A stretch of DNA of 64,000 bases from Limnobacter sp. SAORIC-580 (lineage in GTDB: Bacteria > Pseudomonadota > Gammaproteobacteria > Burkholderiales > Burkholderiaceae_B), in contig NZ_CP053084.1 in the NCBI RefSeq assembly GCF_013004065.1, positions 3,038,001 through 3,102,000 on the forward strand. Reading direction: 5' to 3'. Below the pieces are notes generated by a model that saw only the letters and a program-made list of their open reading frames with translations, made no database searches and was not told the DNA's origin. A program made the position numbers and the translations under genes. Shown here one piece after another: positions 34,008-43,466 of the stretch (its first letter is position 1; every line of letters starts with the position of its first letter).

Positions 34008-35612
34008 TTACTTCACTGTGGGTGGATCTTCAAAAGTATGGAATGGCGCTGGTGATGGAACAGTCCACTCCAGACCTTCTGCACCTTCCCATGGCTTGGC
34101 AGGTGCTGCTTCGCCTTTCTGGAACATCCATGCGCGCAGTACACACCACAGGAAGATCAACTGGGACAAACCAAACCAGAAAGCACCGATGGTGGCAATG
34201 GCGTGGAAGTCAGTGAACTGTGTGGCGTAGTCGGCGTAGCGACGTGGCATACCGGCCAAACCCAGGAAGTGCATTGGGAAGAAAGTGACGTTGAAGCTGA
34301 TCAGTGAAGACCAGAAGTGCCACTTGCCCAATGTTTCGCTGTACATGCGGCCAGACCACTTGGGCAACCAGTAGTATGTGCCTGCAAACAAGGCAAACAG
34401 TGAACCCGCCACCAGCACGTAGTGGAAGTGAGCCACCACGTAATAAGTGTCTTGCAGCTGAATGTCAACAGGAGCAACAGCCAGGATAAGACCGGTGAAA
34501 CCGCCCATGGTGAACACGAAAATGAAACCCACTGCAAACAGCATGGGGGTTTCGAATGTCATGGAGCCTTTCCACATGGTGGCCAGCCAGTTAAACACTT
34601 TCACACCAGTGGGCACCGCGATCAGCATGGTTGCATACATGAAGAACAACTGGCCGGTTACAGGCATGCCGGTTGTGAACATGTGGTGCGCCCAAACAAT
34701 GAAGGACAGAATCGCGATGGACGCTGTGGCGTACACCATGGAGCTGTAACCGAACAGTGTTTTGCGTGCAAAGGTGGGCACAATGTGGCTGATGATGCCG
34801 AAGGCCGGCAAGATCATGATGTACACCTCGGGGTGACCGAAGAACCAGAAAATGTGCTGGTACATCACGGGGTCGCCGCCGCCGGCCGCATTGAAGAAGG
34901 ATGTGCCGAAATGGCGGTCAGTCAACACCATGGTGATGGCACCGGCCAACACAGGCATCACTGCGATCAACAGGTAGGCAGTGATCAACCAGGTCCAGGC
35001 GAACATCGGCATTTTCATCAAGGTCATGCCGGGAGCGCGCATGTTCAGGATGGTGGTAATGATGTTGATGGAACCCATGATCGATGAGGCACCCAGAATG
35101 TGCATCGCGAAAATGGCTGCATCCATGCCGGGGCCCATTTGCACAGACAGCGGTGCATACAGAGTCCAGCCAGCAGCAGTTGCGCCGCCGGGCATGAAGA
35201 ACGATGCAGTCAGGATGATCGCTGCAGGAACCATCAACCAGAAGCTGAAGTTGTTCATGCGGGCAAAAGCCATGTCAGAACAGCCGATTTGCAGCGGAAT
35301 CATCCAGTTCGCGAAGCCCACGAATGCAGGCATTACCGCACCAAACACCATGATCAAACCGTGCATGGTGGTGAGCTGGTTAAAAAACTCGGGCTGAACC
35401 AGTTGCAGGCCAGGTGCAAACAGTTCTGCACGCAGCATTAGCGCCAACACACCGCCTTCCAGCAGCATGATGAACGAGAAAATCAGGTACATGGTACCGA
35501 TGTCTTTGTGGTTGGTTGCGTACAACCAACGGCGCCAACCATGCGGATGGTCGTGCGCGTGGTCATGGTCGTGACCATGGCCGTGGGTTAAATCTGCCGC
35601 GGTAGTGCTCAT
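34008..35612 (-). CDS. ctaD: Cytochrome c oxidase subunit I
   Basis: A 534-residue heme-copper oxidase core subunit with twelve transmembrane helices. It contains the low-spin heme ligand region [14 protein letters not shown], the CuB/Tyr segment [17 protein letters not shown], the paired His in [15 protein letters not shown], and the heme a3/a ligands in [16 protein letters not shown]. The K- and D-channel context and GHPEVY Tyr identify an A-type (aa3) oxidase. The N-terminus has a His-rich stretch ([16 protein letters not shown]) that may bind metal. It lies 19 bases after ctaC. Confidence 0.98.
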   Translation of the reverse strand: MSTTAADLTHGHGHDHDHAHDHPHGWRRWLYATNHKDIGTMYLIFSFIMLLEGGVLALMLRAELFAPGLQLVQPEFFNQLTTMHGLIMVFGAVMPAFVGFANWMIPLQIGCSDMAFARMNNFSFWLMVPAAIILTASFFMPGGATAAGWTLYAPLSVQMGPGMDAAIFAMHILGASSIMGSINIITTILNMRAPGMTLMKMPMFAWTWLITAYLLIAVMPVLAGAITMVLTDRHFGTSFFNAAGGGDPVMYQHIFWFFGHPEVYIMILPAFGIISHIVPTFARKTLFGYSSMVYATASIAILSFIVWAHHMFTTGMPVTGQLFFMYATMLIAVPTGVKVFNWLATMWKGSMTFETPMLFAVGFIFVFTMGGFTGLILAVAPVDIQLQDTYYVVAHFHYVLVAGSLFALFAGTYYWLPKWSGRMYSETLGKWHFWSSLISFNVTFFPMHFLGLAGMPRRYADYATQFTDFHAIATIGAFWFGLSQLIFLWCVLRAWMFQKGEAAPAKPWEGAEGLEWTVPSPAPFHTFEDPPTVK

Positions 35613-35631
35613 GTAAATCTCCTAAGCAATA

Positions 35632-36807
35632 TTAACGTGCAGCCGTAACAGCACTTGGCTGAACAACCGGGTCGGTGCCTGTGCCAGCGTTGGCCCAAGC
35701 GTTTCGTGTGTAAGTGATCACTGAAGCAATTTCAACATCGCTCAACTGTTTCCAGGCTGGCATGCCAGCACCCTTGCCATTGAGCAAAATTGCAATTTGA
35801 TCAGCCTGTGGACCCACCACCGAAGGTGCAGCCACCAGTGAGGGGAATGCGCCCGGGATGCCTTCACCAGAAGCCTGGTGACAAGCCGCACAGTTGGCGT
35901 TGTACACCTGCTCGCCACGGGCAACCATGTCTTCCTTGGTCCATTCTTTGGTGGGGTCGTCTTGCTTGGCTTTCATTTCGTCAAGCTTGGCCTGAACCCA
36001 CTTGGAGTAATTTTCTTCGGACATCACTTCAACCACGATGGGCATGTAAGCATGGTCTTTGCCGCACAACTCAGCACACTGGCCACGGTAAATGCCTTCT
36101 TTCTCGGCTTTGAACCAGGTGTCGCGCACGAAACCGGGAATCGCGTCCTGCTTCACGCCGAAGGCGGGAATCATCCAGGCGTGGATTACGTCGTTGGCAG
36201 TGGTTACCACGCGAACTTTCTTGTTCACGGGCACCACAACGTGGTTGTCCACTTCCATCAGGTAGTTTTCACCGCGTGCCACAGCCTGACCTTGGTGGTC
36301 GTCAATTTGGTCGCGTGGTGTAGTGAGCGTGGACAGGAAAGCAATGCCTTCACCTTCACCGGCCAAGTATTCATAGCCCCACTTCCATTGATAACCAGTG
36401 GCTTTGATGGTGAGGTCGGCGTTGGAGGTGTCTTTCATCGCAACCACTGTTTTGGTTGCGGGCAAGGCCATGCCGATCACGATCAGGAACGGAACAATGG
36501 TCCATGCGATTTCAACTTTCACACTTTCATGGAAAGAGGCTGACTTGGCACCCTTTGACTTGCGGTGTGCGTAGATTGAGTAAAACATCACGCCAAACAC
36601 GGCAACGAAAATGACCAGACAGATCACCAACATCAACGTGTGCAAATCATAGATTTGACGCGCGATTTCGGTAACCGGTTCAGCGAGGTTGTACTGCAAA
36701 GGTTGCCCAGAAACATTCTCGGCAAACGCTGCACCTCCGAAGGATGTCATCGCAATTGCAGCGGCCGAAGCAACAGCTTTGCGAATACCCAAGGACGACT
36801 TCAACAT
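35632..36807 (-). CDS. ctaC: Cytochrome c oxidase subunit II with fused cytochrome c domain
   Basis: A 391-residue subunit. A signal peptide ends near GGAAFA; two transmembrane helices follow (LMLVICLVIFVAVFGVMFY and IVPFLIVIGMALPA). The CuA domain has the full ligand set in RGQCAELCGKDHAYMP (C-x3-C-x3-H-x2-M) plus the aromatic track upstream. The last 100 residues are a class I cytochrome c domain with CAACH heme attachment and a distal Met in GAGMPAWKQL, which makes this a caa3-like arrangement. I start at MLKSSLGIRKA (36807) ahead of the signal peptide; the frame runs 20 codons further upstream. Confidence 0.97.
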   Translation of the reverse strand: MLKSSLGIRKAVASAAAIAMTSFGGAAFAENVSGQPLQYNLAEPVTEIARQIYDLHTLMLVICLVIFVAVFGVMFYSIYAHRKSKGAKSASFHESVKVEIAWTIVPFLIVIGMALPATKTVVAMKDTSNADLTIKATGYQWKWGYEYLAGEGEGIAFLSTLTTPRDQIDDHQGQAVARGENYLMEVDNHVVVPVNKKVRVVTTANDVIHAWMIPAFGVKQDAIPGFVRDTWFKAEKEGIYRGQCAELCGKDHAYMPIVVEVMSEENYSKWVQAKLDEMKAKQDDPTKEWTKEDMVARGEQVYNANCAACHQASGEGIPGAFPSLVAAPSVVGPQADQIAILLNGKGAGMPAWKQLSDVEIASVITYTRNAWANAGTGTDPVVQPSAVTAAR

Positions 36808-36856
36808 GGCGATCCTCAATCTCAAAAAAAATATCAAACTGGTGGAAGCCGCATGC

Positions 36857-37387
36857 CTATACCGCACATGCTGCCCTTGCCAGTGCTGCCTTTAATTCCC
36901 GGTGCAGCGCTGACTTGTCTTTTTCGGCAATAAATTTGCCCATTTTTACTTGTTGGCCCCTGTGACTGAACAACAAAGGCGCTTTGTACTTTCCGTTGTA
37001 ACTTAATTTGGCCCATTGGGGTGACCATTCAAGCTGGGTTAGTTTGGTGCCGTCTGCCATAACCAGAATAAGCTGGTTGGGCTGCAGTTCGATCATTTCG
37101 TAATCGGCCGCATGCCTCGCGTAAATTACAAACGCCGTTCCCACCAACAACAACTCGATTCCAGCGAACGGCAACACAATCCAGAAACCTGCCAGCAAAA
37201 AACCGGTTGCAATCACCAGGGTGATTGCACACAAGCTTAAATACCACTGCAAAAGCTGCTTTGGACTAAGCGAACAATTGCGCCGGAACACCCACCTATT
37301 GCCCTGCGGCGTGTAATGTTGCCCGCCGCCGCTGGTGCAAGGTGTGCCACTTGGTGCAGTAGCTGAACTTGAATTTTCTGGAATCAT
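36857..37387 (-). CDS. DUF2244-like membrane protein
   Basis: A 176-residue protein with two adjacent transmembrane helices (about residues 48-67 and 70-92) and a soluble C-terminal domain. The features NRWVFRRNCSLSPKQLLQWY, YARHAADYEMIEL and VKMGKFIAEKDKSALHRELKAAL match DUF2244, a family of unknown function next to ctaC in many proteobacteria. AGAGG is 9 bases before the ATG at 37387; an ATG two codons earlier has poor spacing. It is the first minus-strand gene of the oxidase block. Confidence 0.82.
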   Translation of the reverse strand: MIPENSSSATAPSGTPCTSGGGQHYTPQGNRWVFRRNCSLSPKQLLQWYLSLCAITLVIATGFLLAGFWIVLPFAGIELLLVGTAFVIYARHAADYEMIELQPNQLILVMADGTKLTQLEWSPQWAKLSYNGKYKAPLLFSHRGQQVKMGKFIAEKDKSALHRELKAALARAACAV

Positions 37388-37572
37388 GCCCATTTACCTC
37401 TTAGAGAGCAGTCATTCAGACCCAATGCACACCCAAAAGAGTGCATCAAAACCTTCGAATTATAGGCTCAAGGCTCTAAAGCAAGCAATAAGACAGGTGC
37501 AATCCGCGCCTGATTTCCCCGAAATAAGTTAAAAACAATGCGCTACATTTGAAAATGCTGCGCAGCAGCACG

Positions 37573-38484
37573 CTATTTCGAGCCTTTGCGCCCCTTGATG
37601 TCTGAAATTTTTACGGTGGCCACGTCGGTTTTGGTTTTTCTTTTGACCTTCCAGGCGTGCCCATAGACCAGCTCCAAGGTGAGAGGAATGCGCCCTGTTT
37701 CCGGATCGCGCAGCCGCTCAAGACAAAGAATGGCTTCAGAAAACTGACGTGACGTTCGCAAACCCTGCTTGCGCGTTTCCAGGTGATTACCGCACAGGGC
37801 GCGCCAATCCTCAAGCAACTTGGCTGGCGAGCTGTAGGTCAAGGTCAGCTTTTCCATTTCCATGACCGGGTCAGAAAAACCCTGCTTGCTCATCAGGTCG
37901 CCAAGGTCGTGCATGTCTGCAAAATCGGGAAAAGATTCGCCCATGGCCTGCGCAAAACTTTGCAATTCACGGGCTGTATCGGGACCAAAACAGCTGAAAA
38001 ACACTCCGCCTTCAGGTTTTAATACCCGCAGCCATTCGGCCATGCATTGACCTGGGTCGGCCACTGCATGCAACCACAAGGGCGACCAGACCATGGCCTG
38101 GCTTTCGCTGGGCAAAGGCAAAAGACTGTTGGTTGGCAGTGCGATGGTCGAAGCGGGCTTGGGTGCCGCCCGGCCGGGCCAAAGCTTGGCCAAAAAAGAA
38201 GCGGCGGCCTGCTCAAGCTGCTCTACCGGCAAGTGGATTGCCTTGGGCGCAAACACAGCAAATTCACACCCAACAAACAGGTTTTTTACGTTGGGCAAGG
38301 CCGCAGGGTGTAACCAGCCTTGATGCACCACCCCTCCCTCGACCGGGCGCATAATTTGCGCGCGATTCACCATGCGTTGGTTTACCTCTTCGAGTATGAA
38401 CGGCAATGGTTTTGCTACGCGCCGGGACCATTGTTGCGCCAAGGCGGTGTTTGATCGGGGAATTTTCCAGAACTGCGAGGACAT
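37573..38484 (-). CDS. BioC-like SAM-dependent methyltransferase family protein
   Basis: A 303-residue protein with the general outline of malonyl-ACP methyltransferase BioC. Residues 10-35 (SNTALAQQWSRRVAKPLPFILEEVNQRM) match the family start. MVWSPLWLHAVADPGQCMAEWLRVLKPEGGVFFSCFGPDTAREL matches motifs II-III, and YGHAWK is near the end. The glycine-rich SAM motif I is not obvious where expected (after VNRAQIMRPVEGG), so catalysis is uncertain. No other bio gene is nearby. The gene is divergent to comF with a 61-base gap. Its start is taken at the first ATG. Confidence 0.78.
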   Translation of the reverse strand: MSSQFWKIPRSNTALAQQWSRRVAKPLPFILEEVNQRMVNRAQIMRPVEGGVVHQGWLHPAALPNVKNLFVGCEFAVFAPKAIHLPVEQLEQAAASFLAKLWPGRAAPKPASTIALPTNSLLPLPSESQAMVWSPLWLHAVADPGQCMAEWLRVLKPEGGVFFSCFGPDTARELQSFAQAMGESFPDFADMHDLGDLMSKQGFSDPVMEMEKLTLTYSSPAKLLEDWRALCGNHLETRKQGLRTSRQFSEAILCLERLRDPETGRIPLTLELVYGHAWKVKRKTKTDVATVKISDIKGRKGSK

Positions 38485-38545
38485 TGTGGGGCTAGCTGTT
38501 TCAGCAAAAAGGTGGTGCAGTCTATTCTATAGAACTTGCCAGTGT

Positions 38546-39271
38546 ATGGGCGACGCCATGGTGCCGGGGCGCTGCGTGGCCTGCCAAATGCCGATGCAAA
38601 ACAGTACTTCCGGTTTTAGGCGCTTTGTGTGCAGCCACTGCGAGCCCCTGATTCACCACCGCGAGGCTGTGCGCTGTAAGCGCTGCGCACTTGCACTTGG
38701 TCCGCGCCTCCAAGCGTTTGGATGGACGCATTGCAGGCATTGCAAACCCATGGTTGAGCATGGCGCACAAGCGCCTTTGGAATGCGTGGTGTGCAGTGAT
38801 TACCTTGCTCCGGTTGATCAATGGATTGCTTTGTTGAAATACGGCAATAACCATGGCATGGCCCGGTTTTTAGGCCACTGGCTGGGAACAAGGGTACTGA
38901 AATTGGGCATGGACCTGCCCGATGTATTGGTGCCTGTGCCCGTGAGCCCGGACAAATTAAGGCAGCGCGGCTATAATCAAGCCGCTTTGATTGCCCGGCA
39001 TCTGGGACGGCACATTAATAGGCCAGTGACGACTGATTGGCTGATCAAAACCCAGGAACTTGGTGCGCAGGCGACCCTGGGCCGAGAAGATCGACTGCAG
39101 AATTTGCATGGGGCTTTCAGGGCCACGCGTCGCATCCCTGGCAACATTCGGATCGGCCTGGTTGACGATGTGATTACCACCGGGGCCACCATTCAAAGCT
39201 GCGCTGCTGCGCTTCGCAAAGCAGGCGCTGAATCAATTGTAACCATGGCAGTGTGCAGGACCCCAGAATGA
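38546..39271 (+). CDS. comF: ComF-type phosphoribosyltransferase-like protein
   Basis: A 241-residue protein of the ComF/GntX family linked to DNA uptake and use. The N-terminal part has Cys pairs of a zinc ribbon ([35 protein letters not shown]). The C-terminal phosphoribosyltransferase fold holds [17 protein letters not shown] and the PRPP motif [14 protein letters not shown]. The ATG at 38546 is preferred; the frame extends upstream into the divergent promoter region. The 3' end overlaps trmL by four bases (ATGA). Confidence 0.92.
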   Translation: MGDAMVPGRCVACQMPMQNSTSGFRRFVCSHCEPLIHHREAVRCKRCALALGPRLQAFGWTHCRHCKPMVEHGAQAPLECVVCSDYLAPVDQWIALLKYGNNHGMARFLGHWLGTRVLKLGMDLPDVLVPVPVSPDKLRQRGYNQAALIARHLGRHINRPVTTDWLIKTQELGAQATLGREDRLQNLHGAFRATRRIPGNIRIGLVDDVITTGATIQSCAAALRKAGAESIVTMAVCRTPE

Positions 39272-39738
39272 TTCATGTGGTATTGGTTGAACCGGAAATT
39301 CCGCCCAACACGGGCAATGTGATTCGCTTGTGTGCCAACACTGGCGTGCAGTTGCACTTGGTTGAGCCTTTGGGTTTTCCACTGGAAGATGCCCGTATGC
39401 GACGCGCCGGACTTGACTACCATGAGTACGCCAACATGCTGGTTCACCCAAGCTGGCAAGCATTTCTCGACCGTTGCCTACCCGACCCGCAACGCTGTTT
39501 TGCGATGACCACCAAGGGGAAACATTCACCTTTCGATGTGAAATTCCAAGCGGGTGATTACCTGATGTTTGGCAGCGAAACCCGGGGGCTTTCTGAGGAC
39601 GTGCGCAACTGGTTTGCCCGTGAGAACTGGTTGCGCCTGCCGATGCGCCCTGAGAGCCGGTCGCTGAACCTGTCCAACTCAGTGGCGGTGATGGTGTATG
39701 AGGCTTGGCGGCAGCTGGGGTTTGAAGGCGGAAGCTAG
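39268..39738 (+). CDS. trmL: tRNA (cytidine/uridine-34 2'-O) methyltransferase
   Basis: A 156-residue SPOUT methyltransferase that methylates the wobble ribose of tRNA-Leu isoacceptors. The family signature is complete: [22 protein letters not shown] near the start, [10 protein letters not shown], and the C-terminal trefoil knot with [18 protein letters not shown] and [20 protein letters not shown]. The start MIHVVLVEP at 39268 overlaps the comF stop, so the two are translated together. Confidence 0.96.
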   Translation: MIHVVLVEPEIPPNTGNVIRLCANTGVQLHLVEPLGFPLEDARMRRAGLDYHEYANMLVHPSWQAFLDRCLPDPQRCFAMTTKGKHSPFDVKFQAGDYLMFGSETRGLSEDVRNWFARENWLRLPMRPESRSLNLSNSVAVMVYEAWRQLGFEGGS

Positions 39739-40261
39739 GGGTTATACTTGCAGGGCACCAGTTTGCTTGGGCTCCGATCTCTCGCGGCGCGTTAACTGCC
39801 CGATCGGCTTGGGTTCCGATCTCTCGCCAGAAAACCTGTTGATCCCTTGCTGAGCCTTGCGATGCCTGAGAACGACCCTCCTAAACTTCGGGTCGGGTCC
39901 GTTCTCTGTCGCCCATATTGGGCGACACCGGCCCTGCTCGGCACGCAAGGGCAGGTTTTCTTGAAGGCGAGACGATCGAAACACCGCCGCCGAATGGGCG
40001 CAGAACACAGCCGTGAGTCGCTTGGAGGTGGAGATTCGGCCGGTGCCGGTTTAAGCCAACTCGGCAGTGGGATTGCTTGGGGCGCACTTCAAGAAAACCG
40101 CCCCGTTTGAGTTGATTCGCAGCGCTCGGCTTCATGCCGACACCGAGACTCGGCCCGCCCTTTTGCCGAGCGAGGTGAGCAAGAATCCATTCAACAAGGG
40201 ATCAAGCGGTTTTCTGTGCGGAACAAGCAACCCATGCCGAGTTGGCCAGGAACCAGTCCGA
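39739..40261. repeat. Gene-free region built of degenerate short repeats
   Basis: No convincing gene lies in these 523 bases. Related units of about 40-55 bases occur on both strands around a TCAAGAAAACC / AGAAAACC core: near 39795-39845 (+), 39930-39985 (-), 40056-40112 (+) and 40198-40245 (-). CTTGGGCTCCGATCTCTCGC near 39768 recurs as CTTGGGTTCCGATCTCTCGC near 39810. TCGCCCA-TAT-TGGGCGA (39908-39924) is a perfect palindrome. An 88-codon minus-strand frame here is repeat sequence, not a recognised protein. It looks like an interspersed intergenic repeat cluster. Confidence 0.65.
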
Positions 40262-41275
40262 TTACTCAGCGTCTTCAGACCTGGCTTCGCGCGACAGCAG
40301 GCGCATCACGCCTTCTCCGGGGCTCAAACCCTCGAATAGCACAGAATTCACCGCTGCCGTAATCGGCATATCAACCCCCAATTCCGCGGCAAGCTGCTTG
40401 ACCACCGGCGCACATTTCACACCTTCAGCGACCTGACCCAATTCTTTGAGAATGGTGTCAAGTGACTTGCCCTGTGCCAACATCAAGCCCACGCGCCGGT
40501 TTCGCGACAAATCGCCAGTGCAGGTGAGTATAAGGTCACCAAAACCGGAAAGCCCATTCAGGGTTTCCGCCTGGGCACCCAAGGCCACGGCCAAGCGCTT
40601 GATTTCGGCCATGCCGCGGGTGATCAGCGCTGCACGGGCATTCAGGCCCAATTGCATGCCATCGCAAATGCCAGTAGCCACCGCCATGATGTTTTTAACC
40701 GCGCCACCCACTTCAGCGCCCACCAGGTCGTCAAGCTCGTAAACACGCAAGGCAGCATGGTGAGCAGCACGCACCATGGCTTGGCGGGTGGGCTCGTCCG
40801 CGCTGGCAGCAGTGAGTGCGCAGGGCAAGCCACGCGCCACTTCGGCTGCAAATGAAGGGCCGGTGAGCGCACCGCCATAGTGCCTGCCCAACACCTCCTC
40901 AACCACTTGATGCGGCATTTGGCCAGTGCCCACTTCAAAGCCCTTGCACAACCACACCAGCGCAGGCCATTGCTCCATGGGCGCAATTTCAAGCAATTGC
41001 AACAGTGTTTGGCGCAACGCGCCCATGGGCGTGCCCAGCACCCAAAGTGCGTCGGGTTGGCCAAGCGCGTGCCGGGCTGCGGCCGAAAAATCAGCCTGTA
41101 CTTTCAGTGTGGGAGAAAGCTTGATACCCGCGAGGTAACGCGGGTTTTCGCGCTGGCTGGCAATGGATTGCAGCACAGCAGTATCGCGCCCCCACAACAC
41201 CACATCATGCACATAGGACATGTGGGCAGCCACTGCGGTGCCCCACGCCCCTGCACCGAACACGGCGATGTTCAT
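40262..41275 (-). CDS. gpsA: NAD(P)-dependent glycerol-3-phosphate dehydrogenase
   Basis: A 337-residue cytosolic enzyme that reduces dihydroxyacetone phosphate to sn-glycerol-3-phosphate for phospholipid synthesis. Seen are the Rossmann motif NIAVFGAGAWGTAVAAHM, the LCKGFE segment, TGPSFAAEVARGLP, the catalytic-Lys region VGGAVKNIMAVATGICDGM, and GLSGFGDLILTCTGDLSRNRRVGLMLAQG. The ATG at 41275 is used because the longer reading starts at TTG. It is the last gene of the rhodanese-grxC-secB-gpsA operon. Confidence 0.97.
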   Translation of the reverse strand: MNIAVFGAGAWGTAVAAHMSYVHDVVLWGRDTAVLQSIASQRENPRYLAGIKLSPTLKVQADFSAAARHALGQPDALWVLGTPMGALRQTLLQLLEIAPMEQWPALVWLCKGFEVGTGQMPHQVVEEVLGRHYGGALTGPSFAAEVARGLPCALTAASADEPTRQAMVRAAHHAALRVYELDDLVGAEVGGAVKNIMAVATGICDGMQLGLNARAALITRGMAEIKRLAVALGAQAETLNGLSGFGDLILTCTGDLSRNRRVGLMLAQGKSLDTILKELGQVAEGVKCAPVVKQLAAELGVDMPITAAVNSVLFEGLSPGEGVMRLLSREARSEDAE

Positions 41276-41287
41276 GCGCGCCGCCAA

Positions 41288-41767
41288 TTACGCTGTGGTA
41301 ATGATGCCGGAACCGTTTTGCTTGGCGGCCTGCTCTTGGGCTGCTGCCAAACGCTGCTGGTAAAACTGTTCGAAGTTGATGTCGGACAAATGCACAGGTG
41401 GAAAGCCGGTGCGGGTAATGAGGTCGGCTACATTGGCGCGCAAGTAGGGGTAGATCATGTTGGGACACAAAATGCCCAACAGAGGATCGAACTGCTCTTC
41501 AGGCACATTTGAAATTTCGAAAATACCGGCCTGCTTGCACTCCACCAGAAAAGCCACTTTCTCGTCGATTTTGGCGGTCACCGTTACTGTCACTTCAGAC
41601 TCGAAAATGTTTTCGGCCAAGCGTTGTGCGCCCACATCCACAGCCACTTCAATTTTGGGCGGGTTTTTCTCGAGGAAAATTTGCGGTGCGTTGGGCAGTT
41701 CCAAAGAAGCGTCTTTGATGTAGACGCGTTGCATTTGAAACACTGCTTCTGAATTCTGTTCGGCCAT
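41288..41767 (-). CDS. secB: Protein-export chaperone SecB
   Basis: A 159-residue tetrameric chaperone that keeps preproteins unfolded and passes them to SecA. Family segments are FQMQRVYIKDASLELPNAP, the peptide-groove strands FESEVTVTVTAKIDEKVAFL, ECKQAGIFEISN, LLGILCPNMIYPYLRANVADLITRTGFPPV and HLSDINFEQFYQQR. The ATG follows a clear GGAG-type site. It lies between grxC (42 bases) and gpsA (12 bases). Confidence 0.98.
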   Translation of the reverse strand: MAEQNSEAVFQMQRVYIKDASLELPNAPQIFLEKNPPKIEVAVDVGAQRLAENIFESEVTVTVTAKIDEKVAFLVECKQAGIFEISNVPEEQFDPLLGILCPNMIYPYLRANVADLITRTGFPPVHLSDINFEQFYQQRLAAAQEQAAKQNGSGIITTA

Positions 41768-41809
41768 TTGCTGGCTCCTATGGATTGAATAAATAAGGTT
41801 TGAATGAAA

Positions 41810-42085
41810 TTAGCCGGGCTGCCCCAACAATGGCAAAAGCTTACCAGCACGGTCGAGGTCGAACAGGTCATCACAGCCGCCCACATGTGTGCTGCCGATA
41901 TAAATTTGCGGCACAGTTCGGCGGCCGGTTTCGGCCATCATTTTTTCTTTCTGGGATGGGTCAAGATCAACCCGGATCTTCTCGATATTCTGCACACCGC
42001 GCTCGTTCAACAAGCGTTCAGCACGAACGCAAAAAGGGCACACCGCGCTGGTGTACATGCGAACAGGGGCTTGAATATTGCTCAT
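41810..42085 (-). CDS. grxC: Glutaredoxin 3
   Basis: A 91-residue glutaredoxin reducing disulphides with glutathione. The active site is TSAVCPFCVRAERLL (CPFC). The glutathione-binding TVPQIYIGSTHVGGCDDLFDLDRAG includes the cis-Pro and the GGCDD motif. The ATG at 42085 (MSNIQAPVRMY) is chosen; the frame extends upstream only into the rhodanese tail. Operon with the rhodanese upstream and secB downstream. Confidence 0.96.
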   Translation of the reverse strand: MSNIQAPVRMYTSAVCPFCVRAERLLNERGVQNIEKIRVDLDPSQKEKMMAETGRRTVPQIYIGSTHVGGCDDLFDLDRAGKLLPLLGQPG

Positions 42086-42128
42086 GTGAATTCCTTGACT
42101 ACTGAGTTTGCTGCAACTGGGTTTGCTT

Positions 42129-42608
42129 TTACTTGGCAACCTGCTTGGTGGCCTTGGGTGTTTTGGTTTTGGGCGCAGCATCTGCGGCGTCTTGAACCTT
42201 TTTAACCGGCAAGCCTGCTTCTTTCCAGGCATTCAGGCCACCGTCGAGAACAAACACGTCGGTGTAACCAGCCGCTTTCAACACGGTGGCGGCTGCGCCA
42301 GAACGTGCGCCGGTTTGACACAACACGATCAAGGGAGTTTCCTTGGTTTTTGCCAGGGTGCCCGCCTTTTCTTTCAGGTCTTTGATGGCCATGCGCCTGG
42401 AGTTGGGCACAACGCCCGAGTTGTTGACGAAGTCATCGTCTCGAATATCAACCAGGACCGCCTTCTTTTGATTAATTAAAAGTGTGGCTTGGGGCACGGT
42501 GACGCGAGTGCCACCACCTTTGGTCAACATTGGCCAAATCAACATGAGGCCAGAACCAAAGGCCAAGGCGATAAGCCAACTGTTTTGAATCAGAAATTCC
42601 TGCGACAT
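42129..42608 (-). CDS. Membrane-anchored rhodanese-like protein
   Basis: A 159-residue protein with one N-terminal transmembrane helix (LIALAFGSGLMLIWPML) and a rhodanese domain facing, most likely, the cytoplasm. The active loop is LCQTGARSG with the sulfur-accepting Cys. VDIRDDDFVNNSGVVPNSRRM and VFVLDGGLNAWKEAGLPV are the CH2A/CH2B-like family marks. The C-terminal 20 residues are Lys/Ala-rich low complexity. It is the first gene of the operon with grxC, secB and gpsA, and is divergent from gpmA. Confidence 0.93.
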   Translation of the reverse strand: MSQEFLIQNSWLIALAFGSGLMLIWPMLTKGGGTRVTVPQATLLINQKKAVLVDIRDDDFVNNSGVVPNSRRMAIKDLKEKAGTLAKTKETPLIVLCQTGARSGAAATVLKAAGYTDVFVLDGGLNAWKEAGLPVKKVQDAADAAPKTKTPKATKQVAK

Positions 42609-42713
42609 AAATCCTGCAATGAGTGGGTCTTGATGGATTGGTCATTATATCCCCTTGAATCGAGGCTAAAATGGAGGTTTGCCTAATTAGACAGCAACTT
42701 AAAGGCCACAAAC

Positions 42714-43460
42714 ATGTACAAACTCGTATTGATGCGCCATGGCGAAAGCCAATGGAACCTTGAAAACCGCTTTACCGGTTGGGCCGATGTGGACCTGACA
42801 GACAAAGGCCGAGAGGAAGCCCGCAAGGCAGGCGACCTGCTGAAAGCCGAGGGCTATAGCTTTGACGTGGCCTACACGTCTGTTTTGAAACGTGCCATTC
42901 GCACTTTATGGATTGCCCTGGACCAAATGGACCAGATGTGGCTGCCCGTGGTGCACGCCTGGCGCCTGAACGAGCGCCATTATGGCGACTTGCAGGGCCT
43001 GAACAAATCAGAAACTGCTGCCAAGTTTGGTGAAGAACAAGTGTTGATTTGGCGACGTGCCTACGCCATTGCACCCAACCCTCTGAAAGTGGATGACCCC
43101 CGGTTTGCCGGCAATGACCCCCGCTATGCCAGGCTGAAACCCGAGGAAATTCCACTCACCGAATGCCTGAAAGACACCGTTGACCGCGTAATTCCTTTGT
43201 GGAAAGACGGCATTGCCCCAGCCATCAAAGCTGGCAAGAAGGTATTGATTGCGGCGCACGGCAATTCATTGCGTGCGCTGATCAAGTACCTGGACAACCT
43301 GAGCGAGGAAGACATCTTGCAGGTGAACATTCCAACCGCACGCCCCTTGGTGTACGAGCTGGACGAAAACCTGAAGCCTATTCGCAGTTACTACCTTGGC
43401 AACCAGGCCGAAATTGAAGCGGCCATGGCTGCCGTGAAAAACCAGGGAAAGGCCAAGTAA
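42714..43460 (+). CDS. gpmA: 2,3-bisphosphoglycerate-dependent phosphoglycerate mutase
   Basis: A 248-residue glycolytic enzyme interconverting 3- and 2-phosphoglycerate. The phospho-histidine is in [39 protein letters not shown], the PL..DDPRFAG loop, and [16 protein letters not shown] with the second catalytic His complete the signature. The length is standard for the cofactor-dependent class. It heads the gpmA-envC-ctpA-moeB run on the plus strand. Confidence 0.97.
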   Translation: MYKLVLMRHGESQWNLENRFTGWADVDLTDKGREEARKAGDLLKAEGYSFDVAYTSVLKRAIRTLWIALDQMDQMWLPVVHAWRLNERHYGDLQGLNKSETAAKFGEEQVLIWRRAYAIAPNPLKVDDPRFAGNDPRYARLKPEEIPLTECLKDTVDRVIPLWKDGIAPAIKAGKKVLIAAHGNSLRALIKYLDNLSEEDILQVNIPTARPLVYELDENLKPIRSYYLGNQAEIEAAMAAVKNQGKAK

Positions 43461-43466
43461 ATACAG

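Noticed and set aside
39742-40008. An 88-codon minus-strand frame between trmL and gpsA
   Set aside because: Its internal repetition (ERSEPKP / ERSEPKQ) comes from the DNA repeats described there and it lacks a start signal; such frames recur in repeat DNA.
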